A DNA stretch of 64,000 nt from Stereum hirsutum FP-91666 SS1 (Eukaryota > Basidiomycota > Agaricomycetes > Russulales > Stereaceae): positions 835,016-899,015 of the forward strand of contig NW_006763139.1 in assembly GCF_000264905.1 (NCBI RefSeq). Reading direction: 5' to 3'. The position numbers and the translations under genes are program-made. Positions within the stretch are counted from its first letter, which is position 1; every line of letters begins with the position of its first letter. The notes below the pieces were generated by a model. The model did no database searches and was not told the origin of the DNA. It was given only the letters and a program-made list of their open reading frames with translations. Positions 8,736 to 19,205 of this stretch are shown here, one piece after another.

Positions 8736-10973
8736 CTAGTGAGCTATGTCTGGACGAGTGGCGATTGCAAGGTACGCCAAGGCTCCGACCGCATTGATAT
8801 AAGGAATAGAGCGCATCTGCAACTCTTCTTCGTACGACTGGGGCGCCATGGAGGTGGAAAGGCGAATGGAAGGATCAAGGGGAGTGGAAACCGGACTGCA
8901 ATCGGAGAAGTTGAAGCGATCAAGGAGGTCTAAGACGTACTGGCGTTGGGAGAGGCGAATGGTACGATTGGGACGATCCCGTTCGATAGAAACGCCTAGA
9001 AGAAAGGAGGTAGAACCAAGATCGCGAAGTTTGAAGTGAGATTTGAGCTCCAACTTGACCCGGTCGACTTCAGCCTTGGACTTTGCAGCAATCGTCATAT
9101 CGTCAATGAAGACGGGTATGATAATGCGCAAATCCCCTCGACCAAACACCCAGATACTGTACTCACAGAGAATCCGCTTGAATCCCATCTCCTCTAACCT
9201 CTCGTTCAACGTCTCATGCCAAACCCTTCCAGCCTGCTTCAACCCGTACAACGACCTCTTCAACCTCCACACCCAACCAGCTCCTTTCTCCTCAAATCCC
9301 TCGGGTTGGCGCATAAACACGGTCTCCTTGAGCGTGCCGTTGAGGAAAGCAGATGAGATGCCGACACTCTCTAGATAGAGATCCTCGAAGGCCGCTAGGA
9401 CGAGAACGGCGCGTAGAGCTGCCCAGCGAGGCGTAGGGGCGAAGGTTTCATGGTAGTCGGATCCAGGACGCTGAGAGAAGCCTTGGGCCACCAAACGCGC
9501 CTTATACCGCTCAATCGAACCGTCCGCGTTCCGCTTCACCTTAAAAACCCATCCACTCCCTATCGCCTTCGCTCCCCTTGGTAACTCGACCAGCTCAAAC
9601 ATCCCATTCTCCACCAGAGACTGAATCTCGCTCAAAGCCGCTTCCCACCACTTCTGCCTCTCCTTCGGCTCCTGCTTCATTGCCTCCTTGAACGATCTAG
9701 GCTCTCCATCGTGTGACGTCGTCTTCAGCGCATGGGCAAACTCGCAGGCCTGATCGAGGGTGAGATACTCCGTCCCCATAAAGTCCAATCCGGTCGAAAC
9801 CAGCGCAGCAGAGTCGTAGGCATCGCTATCTTCATCCTCCGACTCCAAGATAGGATCCGGAATCCGAGTTTCTCTCCAAGTGGGAGTATCCGGAGTCGCT
9901 GCCAAAGGATCAGGACTATCGTCGCCTGTAAGTGGCCTATCCACCCGAGGAGGCGTCTGGAATCGAGGAGTAGGAAGACGAACAGGATCCGGAGATACTG
10001 AGCGAGGTGGGATAGAAGGAGTGCGATGAGGAGGACGATCGTTGCGTTGCTGAATGGCGTTCTCATTGAGAGACTTGTCTGGTGTCGGTTGTGGTTGTGG
10101 CGGACGTTTGTGGGGCCACTGTGGCACAGTTCGGAGTTCTCCCGGTTTAGGGTTAGGGTTAGGTTGCAAAAACTCGTCTATGTACATAACCTTACCCTTG
10201 TCTCTGTACCCCATATCTGTGTCTGTATCTGTGTGTGCTGGGCCATCAGCCCCCTCTGAGCTTCTATTCCTGACATCTCCTCCCTTATCGTCCCTCAATA
10301 TCTTAATCCTTCTCCCTAGCGCCTTCTCTGCATACGCCTTGAACACTTTGAAAGCCCCAAAAGCCCCAAAAGCCTCACTCTTCTTCTTCAAGAACGAACC
10401 GCCTTGAAACGTCCAGCATCGTCGATAAACGTGACCCAATAGCGATACCCCGTGCTGGTGGGAGGGAGGGGGACCTTTGATATCACTATGGATGAGATCA
10501 GAGCGACGAGTAGCGGTCTTGGGAACGTTATGACGACGTTGCTTCCCTGAAAGACAAGGCTCGCAGATAGGATCAGCCGTAGAAGAAGAAGAAATGGTTA
10601 GGCCGTCAACGAGCCTGAGTGTATGCATGCGTATCACGGCGTCGTAGCTGGTATGAGAGAAACGGCGGTGCCAGAGAGAGAGATCGAGTGGCAAAGTAGA
10701 AGATAAACGCGCCTGATGAACTCCAAAGGAGGAAGTACGCCCATTGAGATAACCGATGTTGCCATCGACGATAGAAGCGGTAAAAAGCAGCTCTCCAGCT
10801 CGCTTGAAAGCGACGTCACGCCCGACGATGTGAAGCTCATAGCCCTTGCTCACAGAGACATGGAATAACAATAATAGATTCAAGGCGAGCTTGGGAACGT
10901 GCAGAACGTCGTGGAACACTACAGGACGCAACTCTCTACCACTGACAATAGGAACAAACTCGATAGACCCCAT
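8736..10973 (-). pseudogene. Copia pol: gag-pre-integrase, damaged integrase, reverse transcriptase
   Basis: A 745-residue frame. The gag-pre-integrase region has WHRRFSHTSYDAVI and a C-x2-C pair (CEPCLSG). In the integrase, DLIHSDIKGP is followed by a stretch in the wrong frame; the expected GYRYWVTFIDDAGRF is readable one frame over, so two compensating shifts remove the second catalytic Asp. After ILRDDKGG the rest of the integrase core is missing and the frame runs into a proline-rich spacer. Reverse transcriptase motifs are good: SGWVFKVKRNADGSIERYKA, LVAQGFSQRPGSDYHETFAP, SAFLNGTLKE, RSLYGLKQAGRVWHE and VFIDDMTI (usually YVDDM). The RNase H domain is absent because the element is truncated after RPDIAH. 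Confidence 0.88.
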
Positions 10974-11177
10974 CCCTGAGAATAGATCACTGAGTTGTCG
11001 ACCAAACGAATGGGCACGAAGTGGGGAGAGTACGAGCAGGCGCCTGTGTCTGTGTTCCAGTCAGTGGCTGGACGAGAACGGAGCCAAGCGGGGCGAGATA
11101 ATGAAAGAGCACTTGCTCCACCGGCGTTCTTCTCCTTAGGGGTCTCTCCCGAACCAGACAACGGTGTAGAAGACCCT
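10974..11177 (-). pseudogene. Copia aspartic protease remnant
   Basis: On the minus strand WNTDTGACS carries the Asp-Thr-Gly of a retroviral-type aspartic protease, followed by FVPIRLVDNSVIYS. The His-rich segment normally between them is shortened, and the frame breaks just before MGSIEFVPIVSG, where pol resumes. Confidence 0.7.
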
Positions 11178-11516
11178 CCCTTCCTTCCGATTACAACAAC
11201 TTCGTCACCTTCCTTACTCTCTCTGACGACCTCTCCCTTGACAATGTCACCCAAGCCTTCTCCAATGAGGAGCAATCTCGCAAACGTCGTGCTCTGCAGA
11301 ACGAAGATACTCCTGACCTCGCCATGGCCGCCGCTCTCAAGCAAGCCCCTTTGCTACTTCTGCGACTCCCCCTCCCACATCGTTCGTGATTGTCCTGAGA
11401 TGAAGTCTGCGTCGTCATTGGCCAAGCAGAAGTCGTCTGGATCGTTGTCCTCGCATTCTGGAGGCCAAGGGAAGCGTGGGTCGTGGTAGAGGTAGAGGGA
11501 AGGGAGCGAACGCGAA
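11178..11516 (+). other. Inverted gag segment with CCHC zinc knuckle
   Basis: The plus strand reads SDYNNFVTFLTLSDDL, QSRKRRALQNEDTPDL and, one frame over, CYFCDSPSHIVRDCPEM, then a GRGRGKG-like tail. These belong at the end of gag. Breakpoints are estimated to within about 10 bp from where the coding sense changes strand. Confidence 0.8.
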
Positions 11517-12030
11517 TGAAGCCCAAGGCTTTGATGAGCGTCATGGACGATAATTCGGAGTCGAGGTCGTCAAGGGAGAACTTGGCAGGGCGGCGCTCTT
11601 TGATATGGGAGATGTAGAGGTCGACGCGAGCAACGAGGTCGCAGAGGGACTCTCCCTCTTGGAGACGAGTGGAGAAGAGTTCGGAATAAGTGTCGAATCG
11701 CATACCAGTCTTCTTCTGCACATAGAGACTCGCCAACTTCTCCCACATCGCCTTCGGATCTCCCTTCTCCTTCCTGATATGCGCCTTCTGGTTCTCCTCA
11801 ACCAACAACCAAATCTCCCCACTAGCATTCGCCTTCCTCTGATTACACTCCCTCATCTCCTTCGCTTCGGACGCGGTCATGGCCGAGGCGTTGGGAGGGG
11901 TAGGAGCGATGTCAGTGCCATCAACGTGGCCCCAAACACCCTTAGAACCGAGGACGGCTTCAGCATTGTCGACCCAGGAGCTGTAGTTGTGGCGATTGAG
12001 CTTGTCAACGGCGCAGTTGTCGTCGGACAT
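11178..12030 (-). pseudogene. Copia gag with an inverted internal segment
   Basis: Gag starts at 12030 (MSDDNCAVDKLNRHNYSSW) and reads GSKGVWGHVDGTD, WEKLASLYVQKKTGMR and LSSMTLIKAL on the minus strand. The expected continuation (PSDYNNFVTFLTL... and the zinc knuckle CYFCDSPSHIVRDC, CX2CX4HX4C) is instead on the plus strand between about 11178 and 11516. This is a local inversion of about 340 bp. Beyond it the element resumes on the minus strand with the protease. Confidence 0.82.
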
Positions 12031-12322
12031 GATGGCGGATAGGATAGTGAAGGAACGGAGGCGATAGCGATGAAGGGGAGGCAAAACGAAGCTAATCGAT
12101 GAAGAGGCGATTTTGGTCTGAGGGGTGAGATTGGAGACGTCGATAAGAGGCGCAAAATTAGTCCAAACGATAAGTGGAATGCAGGGTGTAGATATCGATG
12201 ACGACGAGTCTAGCGCAAAGAGAGAGAAGCAAAGAACTCGTTCTGAGGCCAATAGAGAGAGATCTGAGTCTCAGAGATCAATTAGGAGCTAAGCGGAACA
12301 TTCTGAGGCGATTTAAAGCGCA

Positions 12323-12334
12323 GGGCCCATAACC
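12323..12334 (-). promoter_or_regulatory. Copia primer binding site, half-tRNA (initiator Met) type
   Basis: Next to the inner LTR border the plus strand reads GGGCCCATAACC, identical to the anticodon-arm sequence of eukaryotic initiator tRNA-Met (anticodon CAU). Drosophila copia is primed by a half-tRNA ending in that region, and this site fits that mode. Confidence 0.8.
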
Positions 12335-12645
12335 TTTGAGGCGCAGATAATCGAGCACTCGAAGAACGACTGTGAGAAGCGTCACTGTCAATGATATTGC
12401 CCTCACAAAGTAATAGAAAGAGAAAGAGACGAAATCTATAGTAAGACTCACCTGTGAGAAGCGTCACTGTCAATGTTGAAGAGACAAGGACACTTCCCAC
12501 AAGTTAAAAGGACGCGCTCCGGCGCTTACCGGTCTACTATACAGTTGGAAAAGTAACCGCCTAAACGGGACGCAGAGGGGCGGATCCCGAGGCGCGGAAT
12601 CCGGGGCTCTGCGGATCGCTTGGTGGCGAAATAACTAAAGTGATA

Positions 12646-14225
12646 CAGTACCCACCAAAAGTCCGGTCATACACCCCTATTTAGTGAGCTCCCTATAATC
12701 TTCCGGCCAATGAGCCAAACTGGTACGGTAATTAGATAGGTGACAATGTGCTGTGTACATACATGTATAAAAAATTTATCGAGTTCTGTGTGATGATGTT
12801 GGTGAATTTGAGTGGCGAGTTGTGATGGCGGCACCATGTGAGAGTACATTCACCCTTTGTTGCAGCACCACTTCCCGTCTTATCCAGAACCATCACTCAC
12901 ACTTGCATATTCTTGTCAATATCTTTATACTCTTTCATATACCACATTCTTCATCATGGCTATTCCTATCACACCGACCAGAAAGGCTCGCATTGTCACC
13001 TGGAAAGCCGAAGGCTGCACAAACAAGTGGATTGCCAGTCAATTCAGCATCCATCCACATTCTGTTCCCCGAATCATCGCCGGGTATCGCAAAAACCCCG
13101 ATTTCTACTTCAAGGCACACCATCCTGGTCGCCCCATCAAAATCTCACCCCGCGCTATTCCTCGAGCTGCTCGCGCTCTGAGCTCAGGAGCCGCCTGCGA
13201 CGCTGTTGATGCCCACCATCAATTCTTCGAGAAGCAATGCCACCCAAACACCGTCCGCCGTGCACTGTATAGAACCGGCCTCAAGGAGTAGGTTCGTGAG
13301 TCGGTTTCGCTTATTACGCCTGAACATGTGAAGGCATGAAGGAAGTGGGCAAAGGAGAGGTTGGATTGGACGGAGAAACAATGGCTTCGGATATGGTTCT
13401 CTGATGAGACTATGATCCCTCTTTTCAAGGCGAGGAGGGTGAGGAAACCGGGGCAGAGGTATATGATCCTCGGTTCACGCGGAAGCGTGTTAAGCACGGA
13501 GGTGGGCATATCATGGTCTGGGGCCTGATCACACCATCAGGTGTTGGGAGGCTCGTGCGTGTGGAGGGGAATATGCATGGGGCTCAGTATCAGTCCATCT
13601 TGGAGAGAGGCCTGCTGGGTACTGCCACGGATCTTGGGGTGGATGTCAGTGCATTCGTGTTCCAACAAGACAACAACCCGAAGCACAAGGCCAAGCGTGT
13701 CAAGGCCTGGCTGGCTGATCAGGGCATAGATGTCTTGCCCTGGCCGGCCTCCAGCGCTGATATCAACATCATTGAGAATGTCTGGAGCGAACTTGACCGT
13801 CGTCGCATAGTGCACGACCCCATCTACGGAGGAATAAGGAGGAACTTTGGGTTGCAGCGCAGGAGGAGTGGTCTCGGACTCCTGTCGAGTTTATTCAGAA
13901 ATTGTATGCTTCTCTTCCTTCTCGAGTCGATGAGGTTTTAGACATGAAGGCAGGGAATACCTCTTATTAGTTTGTGGTATCTTTGCCTATATTACTTTTA
14001 CCGTACCAAGTCATTCTTTTACATTGTGCAACTGTGGCCCACCTCTGTCATCGTGTCACCTCGCCTGTCTGCACCATCCCACAAACTGATTGAACATGAA
14101 AACCTTCCAGCACGTATAGCTCAATCAGCTGAAATGAACCGTATATTTCCAACAACTTGTATCCTGCTGATTTACTGTAAATGTGCTGTGGATGGGGGGG
14201 ATGACCGGACTTTTGGTAGGTACTG
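12646..14225 (+). mobile_element. Tc1/mariner element (1580 bp) nested in the LTR
   Basis: The ends are CAGTACC(C/T)ACCAAAAGTCC... in inverted orientation over about 32 bp, flanked by TA at 12644-12645 and 14226-14227. The solo LTR at 1.6 kb shows the unoccupied site with a single TA, so the borders are certain. It contains one decayed transposase gene. Confidence 0.95.
12956..13970 (+). pseudogene. Tc1-type transposase (DD34E), inactivated
   Basis: Starts MAIPITPTRKARIVTWKAEG with a helix-turn-helix-like region (NKWIASQFSIHPHSVPRII) and the GRPIKISPRA linker. The catalytic residues are Asp in WFSDETMIP, Asp in FQQDNNPKHKAK and Glu in ADINIIENVW, with 34 residues between the last two. In-frame stops follow GLKE and EHVKA. 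A frame change near 13460 separates GQRY from DPRFTRKRVKHGGGHIM, and another lies after ELDRR near 13800; the terminal SLPSRVDEVLDMKAGNTSY is readable to 13970. It is not translatable as it stands. Confidence 0.88.
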
Positions 14226-14314
14226 TAACTCTGCAGTAAGTGGTCCTATCAGTCCCGGAAAAATTGCTAAAATATCAGGAAAATTCCCTCTGTCTCGTCG
14301 TAATACTCCGGACA

Positions 14315-14700
14315 CACCCGAGCTCGACACACATGACACCTTTCCCTGGTCACGCCTAAGCCCTACTGCTAGACCAGAGTGTTTCCCATTTTGCCTTGGG
14401 ATTCGATGTCTTGGCCGAGGCTTCTTTGCATTTTCTCATAGTTGTTCTGAGAGGGTAAAGGATGCAAAGATTCCTTGTCTTTCATGGTGGTCAATCACAG
14501 CTCAAGTTGGCCAGGTTATTTCAGATGCACAGACAGCAAAGGTTCCTCACAAGCCATTTTGTAAAGCCTTTAACTACGTTCACGACTACTCGACCGTATG
14601 CAGACTTTGAATCACTGGAAGCTGAAGGTATGTTCATCCTATGGTTTTTTCGATTCAATGACATTGATTATTTTCTTTAGACACTCAATCTCACCCGTTC
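14315..14700. other. Unassigned stretch beside the LTR
   Basis: No domain, repeat or clear target duplication is visible. The Copia 3' end is lost, so its target duplication cannot be checked here. Confidence 0.45.
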
Positions 14701-16550
14701 AGTTGCCGCCACCGCCCGTAAGACTATAGACTATCAGCATTTCGCCATGGCCATCGCCGAAATGGACATCACACAAATTAGTACCTTGGTTCAAACTGCC
14801 CTGTGCAACGGGGCTAGCATATCGACTATCACGACACAGATTGAACAAGCTTTTAAAGGCATTGATCATCCTTGTATCATCTCTGCTTGGGCGCTCGATA
14901 TTTCCACACTCATATACCGCATCAGTGGCCGCCCTCTCCTCTATGCAATGAACCATGCACTTGGACCCCCATTTCTCCGCACACTCCAGAACCACCTCTC
15001 CTTTATCCGTGTTATGCCCACTGTCGGCGATATCACCCACGTTGTGGTCGATCACAACATGCAAGAGGTTCTTGTGAAGCCCGTGGTTGGTAGCGCGAGT
15101 GATATGCTCTCATTCACGAGGTCGCTATCAAAGAGGCTGCTTGCCATTTCCGGAATTCAAACATGGTCGGCAGCCTCTGTTGGAAGCATTCTCGTAGTTT
15201 CTTGAGCGACCTGGTTCTACGCACATACTACTCCTCGGTCGACCTAGCCCAAACGACTAGCAGAGGGCCAGTCAGGTGGTCATCTCTTTGTATAACCGAA
15301 TCACTTCCACATTGCTTAGGCCACTCTGGTCAGTCACCACTGATGGTGATGCCACTCGGCATAAAGCAGGCTACGCCCTCTTCTTTAAGAACCCACTCCC
15401 TCCAACGTCACCTACACACCCTACTCTCAGCTAGCTCGATGAGCTCAATCTTCTCACGGGTGAGGGAGAGGTCACTCTCGACTTCGATTGGAAAGACGAC
15501 AATAAGTGTACGTCCTTGACAGGACTCAGAGTTACCATTGCGAGCCTCATCAATTAATGTACCTCCTCTTTCTAGGAATCTGCACGCTCATCCGAGCTGG
15601 AACTGGGGTTCTGCTTGGTCCTGGACGTTTGATTACCCCCCTCACACTCTCCCGCTATCTTCAACTCCTCGATGGTCAAGGACTCTGATTCAATGAATAA
15701 ACTACACTATCCATTGGGCCCTCAAGACGCGCCCCATGCCATCAAGCTCATGCAGGCTATGGTGTCTCTTTGATCTCTCAAACTAGACTCATGGAACCCG
15801 GACATCATATCTGATCTTGACGCTATTCGACTTCTCCTTAGAACTCTGCGAATCAATACTTGAAGCATACACCAATCCGGAGCTCTCGCTGACCAAACAG
15901 GTCTAATATCTTAGCAAATACGCACACCTCACATTCGCTCTCTTCCGACAGAATCACCTGGCATTCATGTCAAATCAACTCTACGGCGACTCACAATCCA
16001 TGGTCAATAATGTCATGTTCTGCATTGCAAAGCAGTAGATCCTTGATCCGTCACAGAGCTTTCATCTCTTCAAACTAGGAGACGGTCACTTAGAGAAGCT
16101 GTTTGGGCGCTGTATGCTTGGTGCTCATGACTCTGGCATGTGGTATAACCAGGGTGTGGACCGACTTGGTCATGCAGTCAATATTGACGCGGCTCTTGCT
16201 TGGAACACAGATCTTGACAGTGGCCAGCGTTGTCTCAAGATCACCAGCACAGCAGCCCTCGACCATCACTTCCAGAGGCTTGGGCAGCTGGGCAATATGC
16301 GGCCGAGGAGGCCATTGTTTGATCACAGATGTCAAACTCCTGCACTGCATTCGTTGAGCTCTTCCAGACTCACAATATTGATATCCTTTGTCTGTTTGAG
16401 AGCGGAAAATTCCCAGGTGTTGATGACTTGGAGGAAGATTGACCTGACATATCCATTCCTCTTGTCTAGATGGAACAGACCACTCGCGATACAGTGCCGC
16501 CCGCCACCACACTCTTCACCACTGTGTCAGTCTGGGAAGATGAAGATGTG
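14701..16550 (+). pseudogene. Decayed copy of a large basidiomycete hypothetical gene family
   Basis: Segments in changing frames fall in an order I recall from a widespread mushroom family of unknown function: ALDISTLIYRISGRPLLYAM and NHLSFIRVMPTVGDIT near 14.9-15.0 kb, WSVTTDGDATRHKAGYALFF near 15.33 kb, LLTGEGEVTLDFDWKDDNK at 15.45 kb, an intron-like gap, ICTLIRAGTG, LSKYAHLTFALFRQNHL near 15.92 kb, FMSNQLYGDSQSM, LFKLGDGHLEKLFGRCMLG near 16.08 kb and VDRLGHAVNIDAALAWNTD near 16.2 kb. Several stops (for example near 15915 and 16038) and frame changes show it is dead. The family identity is from memory and needs a search. Confidence 0.6.
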
Positions 16551-16587
16551 AACAGATTGGAGGTGGAGGCCGATGTAGAAGTGTTGA

Positions 16588-16707
16588 TGGTGAGATTTAA
16601 TGTTGGAGAGATAGTAGGGATGGTGACAGTAATGCTGTGAGATAGGGTGGTGAGATTTAATGTTGGAGAGATAGTAGGGATGGTGACAGTAATGCTGTGA
16701 GATAGGG
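16588..16707. repeat. Tandem duplication, 2 x 60 bp
   Basis: The unit beginning TGGTGAGATTTAATG repeats exactly with a 60-bp period. The two copies look identical, which suggests a recent duplication or conversion. Confidence 0.95.
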
Positions 16708-16859
16708 TGGTGGCCTGCGAGTTGAGCGTGGAGGTAATGGGTGTGCCCGATTTGAGGGCGGTCTCGAAAATCCCGGAAAAACCTGTGAATGGTCTGAAAA
16801 CGTCAGTAAATCACATGAATGTGCCTTGCACGGCTATGCCATCAAGGTAGTCCACCTAG

Positions 16860-17000
16860 TACTCTCCACTGGTGGTACGCATATGCCATCCTTGATACAG
16901 GTGTGGCCTCTGAGGGAACAGGTACTTGTTCCCACGGATACAGGTACTCATATGGATATAATTGTGGCATGCCCTGGGCATGGCCCATGGTGATCATAGA
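16860..17000 (+). repeat. Dispersed copy of the foldback-element arm module
   Basis: The stretch containing ACAGGTGTGGCCTCTGAGG and ACAGGTACTTGTTCCCACG matches the inner arms of the element at 60.3-62.9 kb (near 61.1 and, inverted, 62.2 kb). It stands alone here. Confidence 0.75.
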
Positions 17001-19205
17001 TGCTGGCGCGTGATCAGAGTGGCCCCCTGTCCATTTCTGCCTCTACTGCAAATTTCTCAATGTCTCGACAATCTGCTTACTCCTGAGTTAATCTATCCAC
17101 TGTAAATTTTGCATCACAGTCGATCACTGTCGGCCATGGCTGGCCTTCCTATGAGTTTGAGGAATTTAAGAAGTCAGCCTGGTCCTTGCCTAGGACTCGA
17201 CCCACTGACTTGACCACCCTACCTTTGTCATGTCTTCTACGCCTTTTACATCTTACGGGTGGCTCCTTGAATCTTGTGGCCAATGCTTGCTATGTGACGA
17301 AGACGTCAACGATTGCTCGGACTTCTGCATCCTCGACGCTTCCGGCAGACCAGTATACGTACGGACTCTATTCTCCTCTAATATCCATGCAATTATTCTT
17401 ATTATCACAATTGACTCAGAACTTTCCTTAGCTTGTTTGACATCTACGTGAATAGTGTATATGTGGTCACAAGTGGATTCATCATCGAGCACCTATACCT
17501 CAGTTCCACTCAGATAATCAGGCTTTTGCCAGACTTGGAGTCCGAGATGGTGATTGTGGGGGTTTCTACTCTGTATGTCATTTGGGCCTTTAGAAGTGGC
17601 TTGGTATATTTACTTTTTTTTTGAAGGACAAGATCATATGGACGATTGAGACAATGTGCATCTGTATAACTGTCTGGCGTAATCACATCAGGCCGTCACC
17701 GGACGCTTCAGGAAATACCAGGTGGCCTGGACCTCTGGACTCCTCCGTATCTAGCATAATTGCTACCAAGTAAATTTTTTTGAGAGTCACACTGACACCT
17801 TCCTTCCACCGCTGACTTCATTATCATCAGCTCTGCTCTGGCTTCTATGGTGTTGTCATCCTGGCCAAATCAATCCAGAGCAGCCTCTATTGCCCGTGCC
17901 CCTCCCATCCAGGCCTACATACAAACTACTAACAACCACCAGATCAAATGCTCACAAACCACCAATGACCGCTGGATCAAAAGCTATACGTGCCATGCAA
18001 CCACCGCTTCCACCTCTCATACAACCAAAAAAGGTAGTCAATGTGGTGCTGCTACCAACATCCAGAATACCCGCACATCTGCAGTCGCTCCTTCTCCCAA
18101 CAATTCCTTCAGCGGGTCGAGCTCTTCAGCACCACACAATCATCCAACTCTCATCAATCACGAGCTTCAAGCGCTCACCATTCACCCGCCCAAATTCCTC
18201 CTGCTCGCACAACCACACTAATGGAGGAGACTGTCACAATTGGGATATGACCTTTTATGGTATGTCTTTCTTCCTATTATCTAATACCTTTTATTGTCCT
18301 GTCTTTATTGATACATATTCCTATACACTTAGCCTCACCATGCATTCAGCAATTGGAATCACATCAAAGAGGACAATACCGCCCCCCAGCTGAGACTGAC
18401 CATCGAGGGGATGCAAGATGTTCAAGAGCACCTGTATGACATGGGCCTCATCATAGAGGCATTGATATCCCATTCACATTCAGGCCCGGTATGGAGGATG
18501 CTCGACCTCCAGATACACAATCACTATGCTGACAAGGACTTCATTCTCACTCTCACTCTGACATTTGACCTTGAACCTCAGCCACCTAACCTTGCTTGGA
18601 CGTTAATGCAACCTGAGCCGGGCAAAGAGCGCAAACAGAGCCACCTTTACCTACCAGATATGAAGATTACTTTGCTCAACTTCAATAGACAGATCCTGTC
18701 AAAGGCTCCATACAGCAATAGAAGGGCAATGACAAGCTCAACGGGCACAATAAACTTCCTTGGGAGTGACTAGTTCATACTTGTTGGTACGTCTCTACTT
18801 GTCAAATTTCCCACACCTGTACATTATGTTTATACCTATCTATCTTGTAGCTCCACGCTACGCCAGCATTCATGACCCTTTGGATATCCCTAAACTATTG
18901 TCACCTTCTCACCCTCCTGTTCCTTATGTCGACTCTCCTGACTGCTGCTTTGCTAATCGAATATGTGAACCACTGCCTGTGACGCTAGCCTATCCGACGT
19001 CTTGTTTGGCTCTACGTTGTGTGGACGGTATAGAGGACAATATGATCCTCTCTTTCTATCCAATATTTCTGACACCATGTTTAAGGGTCTGAATTTTGCG
19101 GACTCTCAGAAGCAAGTCATTCTCATGCTCATGCAGATGCTCTACTGTGCTAAGTCTCTTTCTTCCCTTCGGATGTCGGCCAAAGAACAATAAGAGCTGG
19201 TTAAA
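17001..19205. other. Decayed region without an assignable gene
   Basis: There are several short open stretches. One at 17230 has a Cys-rich start (CGQCLLCDEDVNDCSDFC). Another at 18411-18773 reads LRLTIEGMQDVQEHLYDMG and contains repeated TLTLT; a third at 18840-19190 has PLDIPKLLSPSHPP. GT-AG-like breaks could link some of them, but no domain was recognised and stops are frequent. Old gene remnants are the likeliest content. Confidence 0.4.

Larger units (their letters stand above)
8736..14314 (-). mobile_element. 3'-truncated, rearranged Copia retrotransposon with nested mariner
   Basis: Minus-strand order is LTR (12335-14314, split by a mariner), primer binding site (12323-12334), gag (from 12030), a gag segment in inverted orientation (about 11178-11516), protease, a damaged integrase and reverse transcriptase. 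The reading frame ends at 8736 with RPDIAH, just where Copia proteins continue into RNase H, and no 3' LTR follows. The order integrase before reverse transcriptase identifies Copia. The element cannot be autonomous. Confidence 0.88.
12335..14314 (-). repeat. 5' LTR of the Copia element, interrupted by a mariner
   Basis: LTR parts 12335-12645 and 14228-14314 match the solo LTR at 1314-1711. The outer end is CCGGACA; the inner end has TTTGAGG where the solo copy has TGTGAGG. Everything between 12646 and 14225 is a nested DNA transposon. Confidence 0.92.

Noticed and set aside
10148..10166. TTAGGG-like repeats resembling telomere sequence
   Set aside because: Only about two and a half units, and they lie inside the Copia pol frame, where they encode Asn-Pro-rich residues.
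10995..11489. Apparent separate plus-strand gene with a CCHC zinc knuckle
   Set aside because: Its sequence is the missing end of the minus-strand Copia gag, so it is an inverted segment and not an independent gene.
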